DNA from: a bacterium
GTDB taxonomy: Bacteria > Verrucomicrobiota > Verrucomicrobiae > Limisphaerales > J093
Direction of reading: 5' to 3'
Length of the DNA stretch: 9,671 nucleotides
Assembly: GCA_021839785.1 (NCBI GenBank)
Contig: JAKCAB010000568.1
Span: forward strand, 1 to 9,671
Positions 5,293 through 9,671 of the stretch are shown piece by piece. The position numbers and the translations under genes are program-made. The notes under the pieces are model-generated. The model made no database searches and had not been told where the DNA came from. It saw nothing but the letters and a program-made list of their open reading frames with translations. Every line of letters starts with the position of its first letter. Position 1 is the stretch's first letter.

Positions 5293-8200
5293 TTGCAGGC
5301 CGTTCCACCCGAGGCGGCCGGGGAGCGGATCCTGGCCGCCGTGCTGGAAACTTCCGCCGCCGAAGCCCTGTTTCGGCGCGTGGAAGGGGGAATGATTTTG
5401 CCCTGTCCCGGCGTCGCTGAAGCCGCGTGGCCGTTTCTGGCGGCGCTGTTGAACCGCCGTTTTCCACAGCGCGCGCTCCTCGCGGTGGTGGCCGACCGGA
5501 AGCAACAAGAGTCGTTCCACCAAGACCTCCAAACCTGGCAAACGGCGAATCCTTCGCTCGCCTTGGCGAAATCCACCGTGGCCGCACGCTCCGGCTTCCC
5601 CGCGCCCATCGCTGGCGCCGGTTCGCTCTTTTTCCCCGCGTGGGAGGTCTTGCCGCACGAAGCCCGGCTGCCGCACGCGGACATCATCAGCGAACGCCTG
5701 GAATGCCTCGCCGCGCTCAGTGAAGGGACGCGCGCGAGCGCGCCGGTGATCGTCACGAACGCGATCGCGCTCACCCAGCGGACGTTCGCTCCGGCCGAGC
5801 TGCGTCGGCGCCTGCGGACCCTACGCCGCGGAGACGCACTCGATCCGCTGGACCTCATTGAATGGCTGGAATCGCAAGGCTACGAACCGGAAGCCCAGGT
5901 GTCGCAAAAAGGCGAACTCGCGCTCCGTGGCGGCATCGTGGACGTATTCCCGCTCAACGGTCCCTGGCCGGTCCGGCTCGAGTTCTTCGGCAACGAACTG
6001 GAATCGCTGCGGCTCTTCGACCCGGCCACGCAGATTTCGCGGGAGGAAATCGCCACGGTTACGCTGGCGCCTGCCGGCGAACTCGGTTTTCTGCAACAGC
6101 TCGCCACCGCCGCCGCACCGGCAGCCGCACTCGACACAAAGGAGTCGCCGCCTGCCAGCCTCGGTGGCCAGGCCTTCGGCACGCTGCTGGATCATCTGCC
6201 CGCCGACACGCTGGTGTTGTTGTGCGAGCCGGAATCGCTCGCCGACCGGGTGCGCAATTATGGCGACCGTTTGCCAGCCGATGACCACCTCCACGCCGCC
6301 TGGTCCGACCTGTGTGCGGCGATGACTGCGCGCGGCATGGGTGTTCTGGAAATCACCGAGGTGGACGAAGATTTGTGTCTCTCTGAACCGGCCATAGACG
6401 CGCTGGAGTTTGCCACCGAGCCACAGCGGGAAGGCAGCGGTTCGGAGCCGCCGTCAGCGCCGCGGCCTGGCGGAACAACCACCGGTGCCGCCGCCATAGA
6501 ACTCGCGCACCTCCGGTTCGAGAGCCTCGACGCCTTCCGGCCGTTGGGCGTCGCCGCGCCGGAGCCGGAGATCGCCGCCACGCAACGCCGGGCGTTCTTC
6601 GGCCAGCTCCATCGCTGGTTGCGGCAAGGCTACGCGGTCCATGTGTTCTGCAACAACGACGGCGAGCGGCAGCGCTTCGCGGAAATCTGGGCGGAATACG
6701 GATTACAGGCGCCGCTCGCGCCGGCCGGCGAAGGTCCAAAACGAGCGCGAAAAGGCCGGGCAGCCGCGCCGCTCACACGGCCCACGCTGCATCTTGGCGC
6801 GCTTGCGCGCGGCTTTGTGTGCGAGCCGGCGAAACTGGTGGTGGTGACCGACGCTGAAATCTTCGGCCGGTACAAGATTCAACGTCCGCGCCGGCTGAAA
6901 TCGCCGCACGCCGCGGCCACGCGCTCGTGGTTGGACATCGACTTCAGCCAGTTCGAGGAAGGCGACTACGTCGTGCATCTCCAGCACGGGATCGGCCTCT
7001 ACCTGGGCCTGGGCACCTTGCCCGCTGCATTGCCGCGTCGCGGTGAGCCGGCCGCTGCGCCCGGTCAGGAATGCCTGGTCGTCGAATACGCGCCGCGCGA
7101 CAGCGACCAGCCGCCGCCCAAGCTTTACGTGCCCGTCACCGAAGCGCACCTGGTTAGCAAGTACGTGGGGGCCGGCAAGGGGCGTCCGCCGTTGAACACG
7201 CTGGGCGGCACGCGGTGGGCGAAGGCGAAGGCCGAGGCCACGCAGGCGGTGCGCGATCTCGCGGCCGATCTGCTGCACTTGCAGGCGGCCCGGGCTTCGC
7301 AGCCGGGTTACGGTTTCCCCGCCGACGCGTCGTGGCAACGCGAGTTCGAAAGCGCGTTCCTTTACGAAGAAACGCCGGACCAGCTTCGCGCCATCGCCGA
7401 GGCCAAGCGCGACATGGAAGCGCCCAAGCCGATGGATCGCCTGGTGTGCGGCGACGTTGGCTTCGGCAAGACCGAGGTGGCCATCCGCACCGCGTTCAAG
7501 GCCGTGCTGGCCGGCAAGCAGGTCGCCGTGCTGGTGCCCACGACGGTGCTGGCCCAGCAACACTTCAACACCTTCCGCGAGCGCACGGCCGATTATCCGG
7601 TGCGGGTGGAACTGCTCTCGCGTTTTCGCAGCCGGCGCGAACAGGACCAGGTTCTCGCCAGCCTGGCCGCGGGCGCGGTGGACATCGTCGTGGGCACGCA
7701 CCGGTTGCTCCAAGGCGACGTTGCGTTCAAGGATCTCGGGTTGGTGGTCGTGGACGAAGAACAGCGCTTCGGCGTCGCGCACAAGGAGCGGCTCAAGCAG
7801 CTTCGCCAACTGGTGGACGTGCTCACGCTCACCGCCACCCCGATCCCGCGCACGCTGTACCTGGCGCTGACCGGCGCGCGCGACATGAGCACCATCGAGA
7901 CGCCGCCGCAGGACCGTCTGCCGGTGGAGACGATCATCGCCGCCTACGACGAACGGTTGATCCGCGACGCGATCCAGCGCGAACTGAACCGCGGCGGACA
8001 AGTGTTTTTTCTGCACAACCGCATCTTCGACATCGACCTTATGGCCGCGAAGCTGCGGACGTTGGTGCCGCACGCGCGGATTGTGGTTGGTCATGGCCAA
8101 ATGCACGCCGACGATTTGGAGGAGGTCATGACGCGATTCGTGAACGGGGAGGCCGACCTGCTGCTCTCGACGACGATCATCGAAAGCGGCATCGACATCC

Positions 8201-9021
8201 CCAACGCGAACACCATCTTGATCGACCGCGCCGACCGGTTTGGGTTGAGCGACCTTTACCAATTGCGCGGCCGGGTGGGGCGCTACAAACACCAAGCTTA
8301 CGCCTACCTGTTGATCCCGCGACATGCCGGCCTGCTGGTGGACGCGCGCAAACGCATCAACGCGATCAAGCAGTTCTCCACGCCGGGCAGCGGGTTCAAG
8401 ATCGCGATGCGCGACCTGGAAATCCGCGGCGCGGGCAATCTGCTGGGCAAGGAGCAAAGCGGGCACATTACGGCGGTCGGCTTCGCGCTGTACTGCCAGT
8501 TGCTTGAGCACAGCGTGAAGGCGCTGAAAGGCGAGCCGGCAAAACCGCCGCCGGCCGTCAGCGTGCGCCTCGACTTTCTGGCCGTGGGCAGCGCGGAAGA
8601 AGACCGCGACGCGGCGGCGCTAGCAACGAATTCCAGGCCGACGGCGCGCGCAACCGCGGGTCGGCCGCCACAGGCAGGTTTCCCGGAGCGTTACCTTCCC
8701 GAAGCGCCGCACCGCGTGGCGATGTATCGCCGGCTCGCCCAGTGCACCTCGAAGGCGGAAATCGAAACGCTGCGCACGGAATTGCGGGACCGCTTCGGCC
8801 CGCTGCCGCGCGGCGTCGAACTCCTGCTCGAAGTCGCGGCGTTGAAACTCCTGGCTGCCGACCGCCAGATCACCAGCCTGGAGACGCGGGAGGACAAACT
8901 CATCCTTGAGCGGCGCGGCGATTACGTGATGGTGAGCGGCAAGTTTCCGCGTCTCACCAAGCGCGACCCGAAGGCGCGGCTCAACGAAATTAGGAAGCTA
9001 TTGCTGGCGCTCGCCGATTGA
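5293..9021 (+). CDS. mfd: transcription-repair coupling factor Mfd
   Basis: A 1242-residue ATP-driven DNA translocase that pushes stalled RNA polymerase off damaged DNA and recruits UvrA. Residue numbers assume the TTG at 5293. A UvrB-like N-terminal part includes [18 protein letters not shown] and [16 protein letters not shown]. The RNA-polymerase-interacting domain begins near 551 ([20 protein letters not shown]) and runs to about 640. The RecG-like motor has Walker A GDVGFGKT at 720-727, motif II DEEQ at 821-824, TATPIPRT at 847-854, motif [10 protein letters not shown] at 990-997 and the translocation motif [11 protein letters not shown] at 1042-1052. The C-terminal TRCF domain starts near 1131. 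E. coli Mfd has 1148 residues; the excess is mainly in linkers at about 376-401, 480-493 and 1100-1130. The start is uncertain: TTG 5293, GTG 5341 and ATG 5392 are in frame, none with a well-spaced ribosome-binding site. The frame is closed by a stop at 5257. TTG 5293 keeps a whole first helix. Confidence 0.97.
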   Translation: MQAVPPEAAGERILAAVLETSAAEALFRRVEGGMILPCPGVAEAAWPFLAALLNRRFPQRALLAVVADRKQQESFHQDLQTWQTANPSLALAKSTVAARSGFPAPIAGAGSLFFPAWEVLPHEARLPHADIISERLECLAALSEGTRASAPVIVTNAIALTQRTFAPAELRRRLRTLRRGDALDPLDLIEWLESQGYEPEAQVSQKGELALRGGIVDVFPLNGPWPVRLEFFGNELESLRLFDPATQISREEIATVTLAPAGELGFLQQLATAAAPAAALDTKESPPASLGGQAFGTLLDHLPADTLVLLCEPESLADRVRNYGDRLPADDHLHAAWSDLCAAMTARGMGVLEITEVDEDLCLSEPAIDALEFATEPQREGSGSEPPSAPRPGGTTTGAAAIELAHLRFESLDAFRPLGVAAPEPEIAATQRRAFFGQLHRWLRQGYAVHVFCNNDGERQRFAEIWAEYGLQAPLAPAGEGPKRARKGRAAAPLTRPTLHLGALARGFVCEPAKLVVVTDAEIFGRYKIQRPRRLKSPHAAATRSWLDIDFSQFEEGDYVVHLQHGIGLYLGLGTLPAALPRRGEPAAAPGQECLVVEYAPRDSDQPPPKLYVPVTEAHLVSKYVGAGKGRPPLNTLGGTRWAKAKAEATQAVRDLAADLLHLQAARASQPGYGFPADASWQREFESAFLYEETPDQLRAIAEAKRDMEAPKPMDRLVCGDVGFGKTEVAIRTAFKAVLAGKQVAVLVPTTVLAQQHFNTFRERTADYPVRVELLSRFRSRREQDQVLASLAAGAVDIVVGTHRLLQGDVAFKDLGLVVVDEEQRFGVAHKERLKQLRQLVDVLTLTATPIPRTLYLALTGARDMSTIETPPQDRLPVETIIAAYDERLIRDAIQRELNRGGQVFFLHNRIFDIDLMAAKLRTLVPHARIVVGHGQMHADDLEEVMTRFVNGEADLLLSTTIIESGIDIPNANTILIDRADRFGLSDLYQLRGRVGRYKHQAYAYLLIPRHAGLLVDARKRINAIKQFSTPGSGFKIAMRDLEIRGAGNLLGKEQSGHITAVGFALYCQLLEHSVKALKGEPAKPPPAVSVRLDFLAVGSAEEDRDAAALATNSRPTARATAGRPPQAGFPERYLPEAPHRVAMYRRLAQCTSKAEIETLRTELRDRFGPLPRGVELLLEVAALKLLAADRQITSLETREDKLILERRGDYVMVSGKFPRLTKRDPKARLNEIRKLLLALAD

Positions 9022-9040
9022 ATTTCGCGCTTCCGCCAGC
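9003..9040. terminator. inverted repeat across the mfd/gyrA convergent junction
   Basis: GCTGGCG at 9003-9009 is an exact inverted copy of CGCCAGC at 9034-9040, with a 24-base loop that includes the mfd stop codon at 9019-9021. It could form a hairpin in both converging transcripts. There is no T run after either arm and the loop is long, so a terminator role is only a possibility. Confidence 0.22.
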
Positions 9041-9042
9041 GT

Positions 9043-9671
9043 TCACGCCGCGGGCGGTTGGGCGTCTGGCGTGGTGTCCGCCCCCGCAGCCTCGGCCGCG
9101 TCACCATTTTCCTCCGCGATGACCGGCGCGATGGCCTGGAGGCGGTCGTTGGCTTCGAGGTCGATCAGCTTGACGCCTTGGGTGTTGCGGCCCGTTTCGC
9201 GGATGCCCGCCACGCCGATGCGCACCATCTGGCCGCCAGCGGTGATGAGCATGATCTCGTCGGTCTCGTGCACCGTGAGGGCGCCCACCACGCCACCCGT
9301 CCGGTCGGTGGTTTTCATGGTGATGATGCCTTTGCCGCCGCGCGATTGCGTGCGGTATTCGTCGAAGCCGGTGCGCTTGCCGAGGCCGTTTTCGCCGGCG
9401 ACGAGCAGGGTCGCCTCGGACACCACCACGGCCAGGGCCACCACGGCGTCGCCGGATTCGAGGTCGATGCCGCGCACGCCGGTGGCCGGGCGGCCCATCG
9501 ACCGCACGTCTTCCTCGGAGAAGCGGATGCTCATGCCGCCGCGAGTGATGAGGATGACTTCGTCGTGGCCAGTGGTGAGTTTGGCGCCGATCAGGGTATC
9601 CCCGGCTTCGATGCCGATGGCAATGATGCCGCCGCGGCGCACGTTGGCGAAGTCCTCCAAGGCGGTCTTCT
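9043..9671 (-). CDS. gyrA: DNA gyrase subunit A, C-terminal part (5' end outside window)
   Basis: About 208 codons of the C-terminal beta-pinwheel domain, which wraps DNA and lets gyrase add negative supercoils. The visible part aligns by eye with E. coli GyrA from its KKTVLTEF region to the end: KTALEDFANVRRGG, then GDTLIGAKLTTGHDEVILIT, RSMGRPATGVRGIDL, GLGKRTGFDEY, a QSRGGKG motif encoded at 9328-9348, and GRNTQGVKLI. The QSRGGKG lies where E. coli has KSRATKG in a late blade, so it is a second, GyrA-box-like motif; the primary GyrA box would lie outside the window. ParC is unlikely because several consecutive blades match GyrA closely. The tail after the last blade (about 25 residues) is Ala/Asp/Glu/Pro-rich and less acidic than that of E. 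coli. The gene converges on mfd with 21 bases between stop codons. Confidence 0.96.
   Translation of the reverse strand, partial: KTALEDFANVRRGGIIAIGIEAGDTLIGAKLTTGHDEVILITRGGMSIRFSEEDVRSMGRPATGVRGIDLESGDAVVALAVVVSEATLLVAGENGLGKRTGFDEYRTQSRGGKGIITMKTTDRTGGVVGALTVHETDEIMLITAGGQMVRIGVAGIRETGRNTQGVKLIDLEANDRLQAIAPVIAEENGDAAEAAGADTTPDAQPPAA

Noticed and set aside
4604..5587. 327-codon version of the peroxidase starting at 5587
   Set aside because: The upstream part overlaps the divergent mfd start and is Arg/Pro-rich; the ATG at 5155 gives a normal family length with a signal peptide.
6703..8511. 602-codon open frame on the minus strand inside mfd
   Set aside because: It is antisense to the best-conserved motor motifs of Mfd, its translation has no recognisable family or domain, and long antisense frames are expected in GC-rich genes.
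1..9671. Defence, toxin-antitoxin, biosynthetic or mobile-element system
   Set aside because: All clear genes fall into housekeeping or envelope families. No transposase, integrase, nuclease, methylase, CRISPR repeat or terminal repeat was found on either strand.

Overview
The window is GC-rich and densely coding, with six genes read at least in part. It most resembles a chromosomal segment from a member of the Verrucomicrobiota (Pedosphaera/Limisphaerales-like). That placement is an inference. It rests on a secreted protein with tandem Ig-like domains, a cohesin-like domain and a C-terminal segment ending in an S-R-F-Y-R motif, on an outer-membrane barrel with a terminal phenylalanine (so a Gram-negative envelope), and on an exported cupredoxin-like protein and exported glutathione peroxidase. 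No rRNA gene, tRNA gene, CRISPR array, insertion sequence or phage gene was seen.

Layout. Positions 1-566 (minus) hold the N-terminal 188 codons of an exported blue-copper (cupredoxin-like) protein cut by the window edge. A 190-bp divergent gap separates it from tcdA (757-1557, plus), the tRNA threonylcarbamoyladenosine dehydratase. tcdA converges on an outer-membrane beta-barrel gene (1643-2680, minus), which lies 38 bp downstream of a gene for a 541-residue secreted Ig/cohesin-like protein (2719-4344, minus); these two look like one operon. A hairpin followed by four Ts on the minus strand (4420-4441) separates that pair from an exported thiol-type glutathione peroxidase (4604-5155, minus). 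A 137-bp divergent gap then leads to mfd (5293-9021, plus), the transcription-repair coupling factor. mfd converges, with 21 bp between stop codons, on the 3' end of gyrA (9043-9671, minus), which runs off the window.

How the genes work together. tcdA, mfd and gyrA are housekeeping genes for tRNA modification, transcription-coupled repair and DNA supercoiling. The other four proteins carry signal peptides and act outside the cytoplasm: a copper electron-transfer or copper-binding protein, a peroxidase, and a surface or envelope pair (Ig/cohesin-like protein plus barrel). I see no convincing new multi-gene system. The least explained part is the Ig/cohesin-like plus barrel pair. The next most checkable points are the inverted repeat between gpx and mfd, and the lineage-style linkers in Mfd.
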